Source of the DNA: CAXMST01 sp032122625
GTDB lineage: Bacteria; Actinomycetota; Thermoleophilia; Solirubrobacterales; 70-9
DNA: 7,213 nucleotides
Direction of reading: 5' to 3'
Assembly: GCA_032122625.1 (NCBI GenBank)
Contig: JAQBGG010000001.1
Coordinates: 1 to 7,213 of the forward strand
The translations under genes and the position numbers were made by a program. Under the pieces are notes generated by a model. The model did no database searches. It was not told the origin of the DNA and saw nothing but the letters and a program-made list of their open reading frames with translations. Of this stretch, positions 1 through 6,487 are shown in pieces. Within the stretch, counting starts at the first letter, position 1; each line of letters begins with the position of its first letter.

Positions 1-481
1 GGATCCTCAGCTCGCCGGCAAGCTCGATCGCCTCGAGGCGGACGGCCGGATGCTTTGTCGGGGAGCCGGCGTGAACCGTGTCCATCAGGCGCTCGGAGAT
101 CGACTCCAGCATCAGGCCCTGGGAAGCCGTGACCTCGCGCAGCCGCAGTTGGTCCTCACGGCCGAGCACGCCGATGTTGGTGTGTGGCAGCAGGCCGCGG
201 CCGAGCGCCCGCTCACACGCCCAGGCGACGTAGGAGGTGAAGTCCTCATGCCCCCAGCCGGCGAGGCGCTCGGCGACCAGCGGGTTCACCTCGGGCATCT
301 CGCCGGTGAGGATCAAGAGCTCCTTGGCGTTGCGGCGCACAGCCTGTTCGAGCTGGGCGTCAACCTCCTCGGGCGAGTAGATGTGCGCCTGGTGGGTGGC
401 GAAGGCGCAGTACTTGCAGTAGCAGCGACAGGTCCGCGATAGCGACAGCGTGTAGTTGCGCGAGAAGGTGATCCGCCGCAT
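1..481 (-). CDS. cofG: 7,8-didemethyl-8-hydroxy-5-deazariboflavin (FO) synthase subunit CofG, N-terminal part (gene cut by window start)
   Basis: The reverse strand stays open from ATG at 481 to the window edge and gives about 160 residues. A radical-SAM cluster motif C-x3-C-x2-C is seen at C18, C22 and C25, preceded by RNYTLSLSRTC. Further on are LLPHTNIGVL, the GLMLESISERL stretch, a SPTKHPAVRL segment and a terminal AGELRI; these match the CofG half of FO synthase as I know it. The enzyme joins a ribityl-aminouracil and a tyrosine-derived radical with CofH to form FO, the chromophore of coenzyme F420; it is cytoplasmic. In many actinomycetes CofG is the N-terminal half of a fused FbiC. The window ends too early to tell whether a CofH half follows. 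There is no Shine-Dalgarno before the ATG; TTG at 514 is the only other in-frame start before the upstream stop at 575-577. Family assignment is strong, fusion state unknown. Confidence 0.9.
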   Translation of the reverse strand, partial: MRRITFSRNYTLSLSRTCRCYCKYCAFATHQAHIYSPEEVDAQLEQAVRRNAKELLILTGEMPEVNPLVAERLAGWGHEDFTSYVAWACERALGRGLLPHTNIGVLGREDQLRLREVTASQGLMLESISERLMDTVHAGSPTKHPAVRLEAIELAGELRI

Positions 482-487
482 CGCGAC

Positions 488-514
488 AGCATACGAGGCG
501 AGCGGTGGCGGCAA
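488..514 (-). promoter_or_regulatory. Candidate promoter for a leaderless cofG transcript
   Basis: On the reverse strand a TATGCT box (488-493) lies 6 bases before the cofG ATG at 481, with a weak TTGCCG box (509-514) 15 bases further upstream. A -10 box at this distance would start transcription at or next to the ATG. This would explain the missing ribosome binding site, since leaderless mRNAs are common in actinomycetes. The -35 match and spacer are poor, so this rests mainly on the -10 position. Confidence 0.4.
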
Positions 515-521
515 CGAACGA

Positions 522-550
522 CGAACGGGGCGCCTCAGGCGCCCCGTTCG
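522..550 (-). terminator. GC hairpin, probable terminator of the aquaporin gene
   Basis: A perfect 13-bp inverted repeat (522-534 with 538-550) flanks a 3-base loop. It starts 24 bases after the aquaporin stop codon and lies before cofG. On the transcribed strand it is followed by a TCGTTCGTTG stretch rather than a clean U tract. It is therefore terminator-like but not a textbook intrinsic terminator. It separates the two same-strand genes and supports a separate promoter for cofG. Confidence 0.65.
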
Positions 551-574
551 GTGCAGTGCGGTGTCGAGCGCGGT

Positions 575-1300
575 CTAGGTGCCGGGTGTGTGCTCGGGCT
601 TGCCCTTCGGTTCGCCGGCCTCGATCACGAACTTGAAGAACAGCACCGCGAGTATCCCGCCGACTATCGGCCCGACCAGGAACGGCCAGACGCCGCCCCA
701 CTCCTCGCTGATCAGTGCCGGACCGAACCAACGGGCCGGGTTGAACCCGGCGCCGGTCAACGGGCCGAAGATCATCACGAGGAAGCCGAGAGTCAAGCCG
801 ATCGTCAGTGGTGCCCACTCACGCCAGGCCTTCTCGTTGAGTGCCACCGCGACGACCGCAAGGACGAGCAGGAAGGTCCCGATCGCCTCAACGATCATGC
901 CGGCAAAGTTGGAGGCCAGCAGCGGACTCACGTCGAGCGCCCCGTAGTTGGCGGCCATCCCCTCGTCGAGGAGCAGACCCTTGACGGCCAGTGCGCCGAG
1001 CACCGCGCCGGAGAGCTGCGCCAACACGTAGACGACCGCGTCGACTCCCTCGATCTTCTTCATCAGGGACGCCGCAAGAGTGACGGCCGGGTTGAGATGA
1101 GCCCCGCTCACTCCACCAAGTGTCGTCACCAGGAGGAACAGGACAAAGCCTTGAACCAAGCCGATCACGGCGAAGTCTGACCCGAACTGGGCCTGACCAC
1201 CAACGGCGAGGTAAAGGCTTACGACGGTCCCGATCACGAAGACCAGGAAGAAAGTTCCGACCAGCTCTGCGATGTAGGCAGCCAGTCCTCGATCCTGCAC
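575..1300 (-). CDS. Aquaporin / MIP-family channel
   Basis: This 241-residue membrane channel has both MIP-family NPA motifs: GAHLNPAVTLA (N70-A72) and GAGFNPARWFGPAL (N187-A189, with the filter arginine R190). Six hydrophobic helices are apparent, and length and repeat symmetry fit bacterial aquaporins and glycerol facilitators. GTG at 1300 is chosen because AGGAGG (1311-1316) sits 10 bases upstream. An ORF start at 1351 would place 17 unrelated residues ahead of the first helix and ignore this site. By-eye alignment to E. coli AqpZ puts Q50, V175, A184 and R190 at the selectivity filter, in place of F, H, T and R. The pore may therefore be wider than a strict water channel and pass small neutral solutes such as glycerol; this is inference. 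The gene diverges from the lipoprotein gene at 1453 and is followed by a hairpin. Confidence 0.93.
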   Translation of the reverse strand: MQDRGLAAYIAELVGTFFLVFVIGTVVSLYLAVGGQAQFGSDFAVIGLVQGFVLFLLVTTLGGVSGAHLNPAVTLAASLMKKIEGVDAVVYVLAQLSGAVLGALAVKGLLLDEGMAANYGALDVSPLLASNFAGMIVEAIGTFLLVLAVVAVALNEKAWREWAPLTIGLTLGFLVMIFGPLTGAGFNPARWFGPALISEEWGGVWPFLVGPIVGGILAVLFFKFVIEAGEPKGKPEHTPGT

Positions 1301-1310
1301 TGTGTTCAAA

Positions 1311-1316
1311 CCTCCT
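1311..1316 (-). promoter_or_regulatory. Ribosome binding site fixing the aquaporin start
   Basis: A full AGGAGG on the reverse strand ends 10 bases before GTG at 1300. It is the only strong Shine-Dalgarno sequence I found in the window. An in-frame TTG at 1309 is too close to it to be used. Confidence 0.75.
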
Positions 1317-1359
1317 GGTAGGTGTCCCGTCCCGCGGGTCGCGGAACGCACGCGGCGGC

Positions 1360-1385
1360 AGTCTAGTGCAGAAGTCCGGCGTCAA
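1360..1385 (-). promoter_or_regulatory. Weak candidate promoter for the aquaporin gene
   Basis: The reverse strand has TTGACG (1380-1385) and TAGACT (1360-1365), good matches to -35 and -10 boxes. They are separated by only 14 bases, shorter than the usual 16-18. If used, the leader before GTG at 1300 would be about 50-55 bases. The rest of the spacer 1301-1452 shows no riboswitch-like fold or repeated operator that I can recognise. Confidence 0.25.
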
Positions 1386-1413
1386 TGCCGCGGGTTCAAT
1401 ATCCACGTTCCAG

Positions 1414-1441
1414 TTCGCTGGGCTGGATCTTGATCTAGGCT
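1414..1441 (+). promoter_or_regulatory. Weak candidate promoter for the lipoprotein gene
   Basis: TAGGCT (1436-1441) lies 11 bases before the ATG at 1453, with a poor -35 match TTCGCT (1414-1419) 16 bases upstream. Transcription from it would leave a leader of only about five bases, consistent with the lack of a Shine-Dalgarno sequence. The evidence is positional and weak. Confidence 0.2.
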
Positions 1442-1452
1442 GCCGCGCACAG

Positions 1453-2442
1453 ATGAGTCGGATCGTCGCGTCGCTGGCGGCCGTCCTCGCCTCGCTTAGC
1501 CTCGCGGCTTGCGGCGATGACGGTGCAGAACCGGACGCCCCCTCGGGTGGCGCGCCCGCGAGCCGTGATCTCGAACTGATCCTCGACTTCCAGCCAAGCG
1601 CCGTCCACACCGGTATCTACGCGGCCTCGGAGCGCGGCCTGTTCACCGATCGCGGCCTCGTGGTGACTATCCGCGAGCCGGGCGCCTCCACCGACGCGCC
1701 GAAGCTGTTGCGCTCAGGGCGGGCCGATCTCGCAATCCTCGACATCCACGATCTGGCGATCGCCCGCGAGCGAGGTGCCGAACTGATCGGCGTCGCGGCT
1801 TTGGTTCAGCGCCCAATGGCCGCGGTGATCGCAGCCGACTCATCGGTGGTCTCCGATCCCGCCGATCTCGCGGGCAAGCGGGTTGGCGTCACCGGCCTGC
1901 CCTCGGATGACGCGGTGCTGGAGTCGGTGCTCGCCTCGGCCGGGCTGAGCTTGGCCGACGTCGAGACGGTGACGATTGGCTTCGACGCAGTACCGGCGCT
2001 GCTCGGCGGCAAGCTCGACGCCGCCACGGCGTTCTGGAGCGCCGAGGGCGTGAGGCTCTCCGAGAGCCTGCCGACTCGGGAGTTCAGAGTCGACGAGTTC
2101 GGAGCGCCGAGCTATCCCGAACTCGTGCTGGTCACCACGGCCGAGCGCCTAGCCGAGGATCGACGGTCGATCGAGGCCGCCGTCGACGCGATCGCCGCGG
2201 GCTACGAGGCAACCGTCGAGGACCCCGACGCCGCGCTCGCCGATCTGCTTGCCGCCGTCCCCGAACTCGACGAAGAGCAGCAGAGGGCGCAACTCGATGC
2301 CGTAATCGGCGCCTTCGGCGACTCGCGGGCGCTCGACCTGGCCTCGCTGGCGCAGTGGGCCCAGTGGGACCTCGAGCACGGGATCGTTGAGGAGCTTCCA
2401 GACATCAACGCGGCCTTCGACCTCGAGATCGCCGGCAACTGA
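1453..2442 (+). CDS. ABC transporter substrate-binding lipoprotein, ThiY/NMT1 (THI5-like) family
   Basis: This is a 329-residue secreted lipoprotein. ATG at 1453 opens a short signal peptide (R3, hydrophobic residues 4-19) ending in a lipobox LAAC with C20 as the lipidated cysteine. A flexible Asp/Pro/Gly linker follows. The mature part begins with LILDFQPSAVHTGIYAA, then ERGLFTDRGL, and later SGRADLAILDIHDLA and a VALVQRP-like strand. These match periplasmic-binding proteins of the NMT1/THI5 group, whose members bind pyrimidine thiamine precursors (ThiY), sulfonates or riboflavin. The HTGIY segment favours the ThiY side, but the ligand is not proven. No permease or ATPase gene is adjacent: the gene diverges from the aquaporin and converges on the small gene at 2467. 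No thiamine riboswitch is visible upstream. The longer open frame back to 1120 is rejected because it would bury the signal peptide inside the divergent aquaporin gene. Confidence 0.88.
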   Translation: MSRIVASLAAVLASLSLAACGDDGAEPDAPSGGAPASRDLELILDFQPSAVHTGIYAASERGLFTDRGLVVTIREPGASTDAPKLLRSGRADLAILDIHDLAIARERGAELIGVAALVQRPMAAVIAADSSVVSDPADLAGKRVGVTGLPSDDAVLESVLASAGLSLADVETVTIGFDAVPALLGGKLDAATAFWSAEGVRLSESLPTREFRVDEFGAPSYPELVLVTTAERLAEDRRSIEAAVDAIAAGYEATVEDPDAALADLLAAVPELDEEQQRAQLDAVIGAFGDSRALDLASLAQWAQWDLEHGIVEELPDINAAFDLEIAGN

Positions 2443-2466
2443 CCGGCGCCCGGACGGCGGACGCTC

Positions 2467-2775
2467 TCAGGCGAGAAGACTCGCCGCCAGGTCGACGAGC
2501 TCGCGCGCCATGCGACTGCGGGCGACGACGAGGTCAAAGCCGGCGGCCTCGGCTCGCCTTCGGGTCTCCACGTCGGTGTGCTGATAGAAGCCGAGGGTCG
2601 GCGGCCCCGCCGCAGCCACCGCCACGGCATCGACGGTGTCGAGGTCGGCGACGATCAGCTCCGCCTCGGGATTGGGCACGGGGCCACCGAGCAGCTCGTG
2701 GCCGGCGCTGCCGAGCGTCTCGTTGACCTTGCTCGAGAGCATCAGGTCATCGACAAGAACCTGGACTCGGGCCAT
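2467..2775 (-). CDS. Small receiver-like (CheY-fold) protein of unknown function
   Basis: This is a 102-residue soluble protein. Its order resembles a shortened response-regulator receiver: a strand ending in an acidic pair (VQVLVDDL, D9-D10), a helix, a strand carrying D44 and D46 (LIVADLD), then TLGFYQHTD and AGFDLVVARS, and a final amphipathic helix. R86 sits where receivers usually have a lysine, and the second strand-helix unit seems short. It may thus be a pseudo-receiver or only a similar alpha/beta fold. There is no output domain and no kinase nearby. It is the last gene on this strand, 44 bases after the stop of the unknown gene at 2820, and ends 24 bases from the convergent lipoprotein stop. 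The start is ATG at 2775; an AGGA lies too close to it for a normal ribosome site. Reality of the gene is likely, function unknown. Confidence 0.7.
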   Translation of the reverse strand: MARVQVLVDDLMLSSKVNETLGSAGHELLGGPVPNPEAELIVADLDTVDAVAVAAAGPPTLGFYQHTDVETRRRAEAAGFDLVVARSRMARELVDLAASLLA

Positions 2776-2819
2776 GTCCTACCCGCGGACCCAGCATCGA
2801 CGGCCGGCAGTCGACGGCA

Positions 2820-3182
2820 CTAGAGGCTGCGGCGGCTGCGGTACTCCTGCCGCACGCTCTCCGGCCGACCCCACATCTGCACGACCTCGGCCCGACCCTC
2901 ATGGATATCGCGGACGAACAACTCGCCCTCGATCCCCTGACGGTCGAGCATCTCGAGCACCCAGCCCACGGTCTCGGACGGGGCGCCGTGACCAAAGCCC
3001 TTGGCGACGTTGATGCGGAAGTGCCAATCAGCCTTTGAGTACGGCTGCGCATTGATCTGGGTCATCGGGATCGACGCGTCGATGTAGCGATCTTCGTCGC
3101 CGAGGCGGAGGTCGATCTGCATGTCGGTCCAGTCGGCCGGCAGTCCGTCGACGATCTCATTGAACGACGAGGCGAGTCCCAT
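2820..3182 (-). CDS. Conserved-looking hypothetical protein, 120 residues
   Basis: I do not recognise this protein. It is soluble, mixed alpha/beta, with no signal peptide or membrane segment. It contains an aromatic-rich N-terminal stretch (DGLPADWTDMQIDLRL), a central HFRINVAKGFGHGAP segment, a helix WVLEMLDRQGIEGE, a strand-rich part ending in VVQMWGRP, and a basic tail (RQEYRSRRSL). Coding is supported by its place in the minus-strand series and by the G/C-rich third codon positions. ATG at 3182 is preferred because MGLASSFNEIV looks like a natural N-terminus. A GTG at 3206 would add eight residues and bring the start to 18 bases from the mntH stop. Neither start has a clear ribosome site. 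It follows the NRAMP gene and may share its transcript, but nothing in the sequence ties it to metal handling. Confidence 0.68.
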   Translation of the reverse strand: MGLASSFNEIVDGLPADWTDMQIDLRLGDEDRYIDASIPMTQINAQPYSKADWHFRINVAKGFGHGAPSETVGWVLEMLDRQGIEGELFVRDIHEGRAEVVQMWGRPESVRQEYRSRRSL

Positions 3183-3224
3183 CGCCGGCAAGCTTATCGG
3201 CCGCACGGCGGGGCGCCGCTCAGC

Positions 3225-4568
3225 TCAGCCGAGAAGCAGCTGCTGCAGCAGCAAGAGGTTGAGTGAGACCACCAGGGCAGCGATCAGCGAGGTCAGCGCC
3301 GTGAGCCAGGCGGGGTTGACGAGAGCGCCCATCACGTCCCTGCGACGCCCGAGCAGGACCAGTGGAACGAGGGCGAAGGGGATACCGAACGAGAGCAAGA
3401 CCTGACTACCGATCAGAGCATCCGTCGGGGACAAACCAATCGCGAGAATGACCAGCGCCGGAGCCAAGGTCACGGCGCGCCGCACCATCAATGGGATCGA
3501 TCGCTCTATGAACCCCTGCATGACGACCTGGCCGGCCATCGTGCCGACCGAGGTCGAGGCCAGGCCCGAGGCGAGCAAGGCGATCCCAAAGATCGTCGCC
3601 GCCTGGCCCGACACGAGCTGGCGCAGTCCCTCGAACGCCCCTTCGATCGAGTCGATTTCGGTCAGCCCTCCGGTGTTGAACAGGCCGGCGGCGACGACGA
3701 CCATCGACATGTTGACGAGCCCGGCAAGGGTCATCGCGATCACCACGTCGATCCGCTCGAAGCCGAGGATCCGCCTCCGCTCGGCATCGCTGCGGCCGAC
3801 TATCCGCCGCTGAGTCAGGGCGGAGTGCAGGTAAACGACGTGCGGCATCACGGTGGCGCCGAGAATCCCGGTCGCAAGCAGCACGCTCTCGGTGCCGTCG
3901 AAACCGGGAACGAACGTGCCTCTGAGGATCGCGCCGGGATCCGGGTTCGCCTGGGTCACCTCGAACGCGAAGGCGACGATCACCACCCCGACCAGCGCAG
4001 CGATAACAGCCTCCAGGCGACGGAAGCCGCGTTGCTGAAGCAGCAGAATCCCGAAGGCGCCGGCACCTGCGATGAATCCGGCGGGAAGCAGGGGCGTCCC
4101 GAACAGAAGGTTGAGCCCGAGCGCCGCGCCGACGACCTCAGCGACGTCAGTGGCCATCGCGATGATCTCGGCCTGGACCCACAGGGCGCGCGACGTCCGC
4201 CTGGAGAACTGCTGCCGGCAGAGTTCCGGCAGATTCCTGCCGGTCGCGATGCCGAGCTTCGCGGACTGCGTCTGAATCAGCATCGCCATCAGATTGGCGG
4301 CGAGCACGACCCACAGCAGCAGGTAGCCGAACTGGGCCCCCGCCGCGATGTTGGTCGCGAAGTTGCCGGGATCGACGTAGGCGACCGCCGCGACGAATGC
4401 CGGGCCCAGGAACGGCCAGATCCGCAAGCTGCGCCGGTCGGTGGTCTCGAGCGAACGCCGTGCGGCCTCGGCCACGGCCGCCTCGCCGGGGAGTACCGCC
4501 TCGACCGGCGGCTCGGACAGAAGTCCCGTCGCCGAGGCGTCCGGTTCTCGCCCGCCCGCTTGGCTCAA
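3225..4568 (-). CDS. mntH: NRAMP-family divalent metal transporter (MntH-like, Mn2+/Fe2+ importer)
   Basis: This is a 447-residue inner-membrane transporter with about 11 hydrophobic segments. The NRAMP metal-binding motifs are intact: DPGN in helix 1 (D66-N69, in AYVDPGNFATN) and MPH in helix 6 (M241-H243, in GATVMPHVVYLHSAL). The family signature with E134, T140, D141 and E144 (MATDVAEVVGA) is also present. Such proteins import Mn2+ or Fe2+ with protons. The N-terminal 48 residues are hydrophilic and longer than in E. coli MntH. The start is a TTG at 4568 whose last two bases are shared with the TGA of the upstream regulator gene (TTGA, 4-base overlap), which implies translational coupling. 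A start further inside the hydrophilic tail cannot be excluded. The adjacent regulator with Mn-type ligands makes Mn2+ the likelier substrate, by inference. Confidence 0.93.
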   Translation of the reverse strand: MSQAGGREPDASATGLLSEPPVEAVLPGEAAVAEAARRSLETTDRRSLRIWPFLGPAFVAAVAYVDPGNFATNIAAGAQFGYLLLWVVLAANLMAMLIQTQSAKLGIATGRNLPELCRQQFSRRTSRALWVQAEIIAMATDVAEVVGAALGLNLLFGTPLLPAGFIAGAGAFGILLLQQRGFRRLEAVIAALVGVVIVAFAFEVTQANPDPGAILRGTFVPGFDGTESVLLATGILGATVMPHVVYLHSALTQRRIVGRSDAERRRILGFERIDVVIAMTLAGLVNMSMVVVAAGLFNTGGLTEIDSIEGAFEGLRQLVSGQAATIFGIALLASGLASTSVGTMAGQVVMQGFIERSIPLMVRRAVTLAPALVILAIGLSPTDALIGSQVLLSFGIPFALVPLVLLGRRRDVMGALVNPAWLTALTSLIAALVVSLNLLLLQQLLLG

Positions 4569-5299
4569 ATCTGCAAGCGACTCGTGGCGATCAACATCCG
4601 CTCAGCGAGCCCCTCGCCGATCGCGTGCTCGCGGTCGCCGACGGCAACGAGCAGAGGGCCGCCGAATGGCTCCCTTTCGACCACCTCAAGCCTGACCCCC
4701 GGACGGATCTCACGCTCAGCGAGGTAGCGCAGCATCTCAGGCTCTCCATCGCTGACCCGGGTGAACGTTCCCCCCTCGCCCTGCTCCAGTTGCGACAGCG
4801 CGACCCCTGCCTCTCCAGCGATCGAGAGCTCACGATCGGGAATCGGGTCACCGTGGGGGTCCCGATCGGGGTTGCCCAGTGCCGCCGCCATTCGTTCCTC
4901 GAGCTCCTCGCTGATGTAGTGCTCGAGCACCTCCGCCTCGTCGTGGACCCGGTCCCAGGGCATCCCCAGCGCCTCCGCCAGATAGGCCTCGATCAGTCGG
5001 TGATGGCGGATCACCTCGAGGGCGACGCGCTCCCCCGCGGCGGTCAGCTCGACGCCCCGATAGGGCTCGTAGGAGATCAGCCCCAGGCCGGCGAGGCGCT
5101 TGAGCATCGCCGTGACGGTGCCGGGGGCGACCCCGAGGCGGGCGGCGAGTGCCGAGGTCGTGACCGGGCCCTCGCCCTGGCCGGCCAGGGCGTAGATCGC
5201 CTTCGCGTAGTCCTCGACCGCCTCATGGCCGACCTGGCGGCGTTCGCGACCATGCGAGCCCTCGGCGGCGTTGGGCATCTGGGGGTTGGTCTCAGACAC
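4565..5299 (-). CDS. mntR: DtxR/MntR-family metal-dependent repressor with C-terminal SH3-like (FeoA) domain
   Basis: This 244-residue cytoplasmic regulator has the three-part plan of DtxR/IdeR: a winged helix (about 26-87), a dimerisation and metal domain (about 92-155) and an SH3-like domain (about 165-240). The diagnostic stretch VHDEAEVLEHYISEELEERM aligns by eye with DtxR. The DtxR ligands Met10 and Cys102 are replaced by D30 and E123, as at the D8 and E99 positions of Bacillus MntR. H100, E104, H119, E126 and H127 keep the other ligand positions. This points to Mn2+ rather than Fe2+ sensing, though the MntR E11 position is K33. GTG at 5299 overlaps the end of the ZIP gene by 8 bases; ATG at 5278 is an alternative. 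It is probably the repressor of its own operon, but the operon promoter and any operator lie outside the window. Confidence 0.92.
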   Translation of the reverse strand: MSETNPQMPNAAEGSHGRERRQVGHEAVEDYAKAIYALAGQGEGPVTTSALAARLGVAPGTVTAMLKRLAGLGLISYEPYRGVELTAAGERVALEVIRHHRLIEAYLAEALGMPWDRVHDEAEVLEHYISEELEERMAAALGNPDRDPHGDPIPDRELSIAGEAGVALSQLEQGEGGTFTRVSDGEPEMLRYLAEREIRPGVRLEVVEREPFGGPLLVAVGDREHAIGEGLAERMLIATSRLQI

Positions 5300-6485
5300 T
5301 GATCAAGAGTCCCGTCACGTAGAGGAGGGCCACTCCCGAGAAGATCCCGGCCACGGTCTGCGGCGTCAGCGAGCGTCCGGCGCGATCGCGAATCGTCGGC
5401 GCAAGCTGGACGATCACCTGGATGATCGCCCCGGCCCCGGCGCCCAACAGCAAGGCGACGACGCTCGTATTGAAGGCGGCGGCTCCGATCCAGGCGCCGA
5501 GCACGGCGGGCGTCCCGGCGACCAGGCCGAGCAGCAGCAATCGGCGCAGCGCCGGACGCTCGTCGGCGAGCGGCGCGACGATCGCCAGACCCTCGGTCGT
5601 GTTGTGGATCGCAAAGCCGACGACGAGGAAGGCCCCGAGCGCAAGGGCGCCGGCGGCATAGGCGGAGCCGATCGCGAGACCCTCGCCGAGGTTGTGGAGG
5701 CCGATCCCAATCGCGATCAGGAGCGCTATGTAGCCGCCGCGGGCGCCGGCATCGCGAGCCGCCTGCCGTCGCGCCCGCATGTGGGAGTCGATCGCGGCCA
5801 GGGCCAGATAGGCGACCGCGGCGCCGATGAAGACCAGGGCCGATCCACCGAACACCTGGGGCCCGCCGCCGGCGATGTCGATCCCCTCGAGGATCGCGTC
5901 GAGGCCGAGGAAGCCGAGCAGGCCGATAGTGAACGCCATCAGGAACCTGAGTGCTGCGGGGCCGACGCGGCGGATAAAGGGCAGCCAGACCATCCCGATC
6001 GAGACCGGAATGACTCCAACGTAGATGCCAAGCAGAGCCATCAAGCCGAAGAAGCCGAGATCGAGATCCGGGCTCTCGGCGGCGGCGTCGATCGCGGTCT
6101 CGATAGTGCCGCCGGTCGAGGTCAGGAGGAAGATCCCGTATGACTCACCCTCGATCCACGGGTAGTCGATGGTCAGGGTTCGCGAGCCGAGGCGCCCGAT
6201 CTCGCCGGCGCCGCTGAAGGGGACGAAGGCGTCGGCGACCGAGATCTGGGAGATCGTCACCGGGTCGGGCCCGTCGTTACGGATCGTCAGCTCGATCCGG
6301 CCCGGGTGGAGCTCGGTCCGCTCGATCGCGATCTCCTCGACCGGGACGCCTTTGCGATCGCCGAGGCCCGGCCCATCGAGCAGCGCCAAAGCGGCGACGG
6401 CCAGAGCCAGCAGGGCCAGCGGGACCAGCCCCAGAACCCAGGCGGGAAGCCGGCCCCTGGTGCTCGCCGGGTTAGCCGCCTCCAT
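5292..6485 (-). CDS. ZIP-family metal transporter with an N-terminal membrane-anchored outer domain
   Basis: This is a 397-residue membrane protein in two parts. Residues 1-140 hold one N-terminal transmembrane helix (about 15-36) and then a strand-rich segment (about 45-130, with ELTIRNDGPDPVTIS and RTLTIDYPWIEGESYGI) that looks like a small beta-sandwich. Residues 145-397 form the ZIP carrier. The paired metal motifs HNLGEG (H264, N265, E268) and HNTTEG (H294, N295, E298) are the conserved ZIP transmembrane 4 and 5 sites. A His/Arg-containing loop (about 233-249) precedes them. Bacterial ZIPs move Zn2+, Fe2+, Mn2+ or Cd2+ inward; which metal is used here is not shown. Common ZIP proteins are about 250-320 residues, so the extra domain stands out. 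ATG at 6485 lies 2 bases after the oxidase stop, and the 3' end overlaps the regulator by 8 bases. Confidence 0.9.
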   Translation of the reverse strand: MEAANPASTRGRLPAWVLGLVPLALLALAVAALALLDGPGLGDRKGVPVEEIAIERTELHPGRIELTIRNDGPDPVTISQISVADAFVPFSGAGEIGRLGSRTLTIDYPWIEGESYGIFLLTSTGGTIETAIDAAAESPDLDLGFFGLMALLGIYVGVIPVSIGMVWLPFIRRVGPAALRFLMAFTIGLLGFLGLDAILEGIDIAGGGPQVFGGSALVFIGAAVAYLALAAIDSHMRARRQAARDAGARGGYIALLIAIGIGLHNLGEGLAIGSAYAAGALALGAFLVVGFAIHNTTEGLAIVAPLADERPALRRLLLLGLVAGTPAVLGAWIGAAAFNTSVVALLLGAGAGAIIQVIVQLAPTIRDRAGRSLTPQTVAGIFSGVALLYVTGLLISV

Positions 6486-6487
6486 CG

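Noticed and set aside
1120..1452. N-terminal extension of the lipoprotein frame
   Set aside because: It runs antisense through the aquaporin N-terminus and would place the lipobox signal peptide in the middle of a protein.
1301..1452. Possible thiamine or other riboswitch upstream of the lipoprotein
   Set aside because: I see no conserved thi-box elements or paired stems of suitable size. The spacer is divergent and only 152 bases.
2430..2448. 6-bp stem with 7-base loop over the lipoprotein stop codon
   Set aside because: It is short, has no T tract, and short GC stems are expected by chance here; not strong enough to call a terminator.
3240..3251. Perfect 12-base palindrome made of CTG/CAG units
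   Set aside because: It is explained by the Leu-Leu-Gln-Gln codons at the hydrophobic C-terminus of the NRAMP protein.
3825..6143. Long plus-strand open frames (for example 3825-4727, 4397-5302, 5271-6143)
   Set aside because: They lie opposite well-supported NRAMP, regulator and ZIP genes. Their translations are rich in Arg, Gly, Asp and His without recognisable motifs, as expected for shadows in high-GC DNA.
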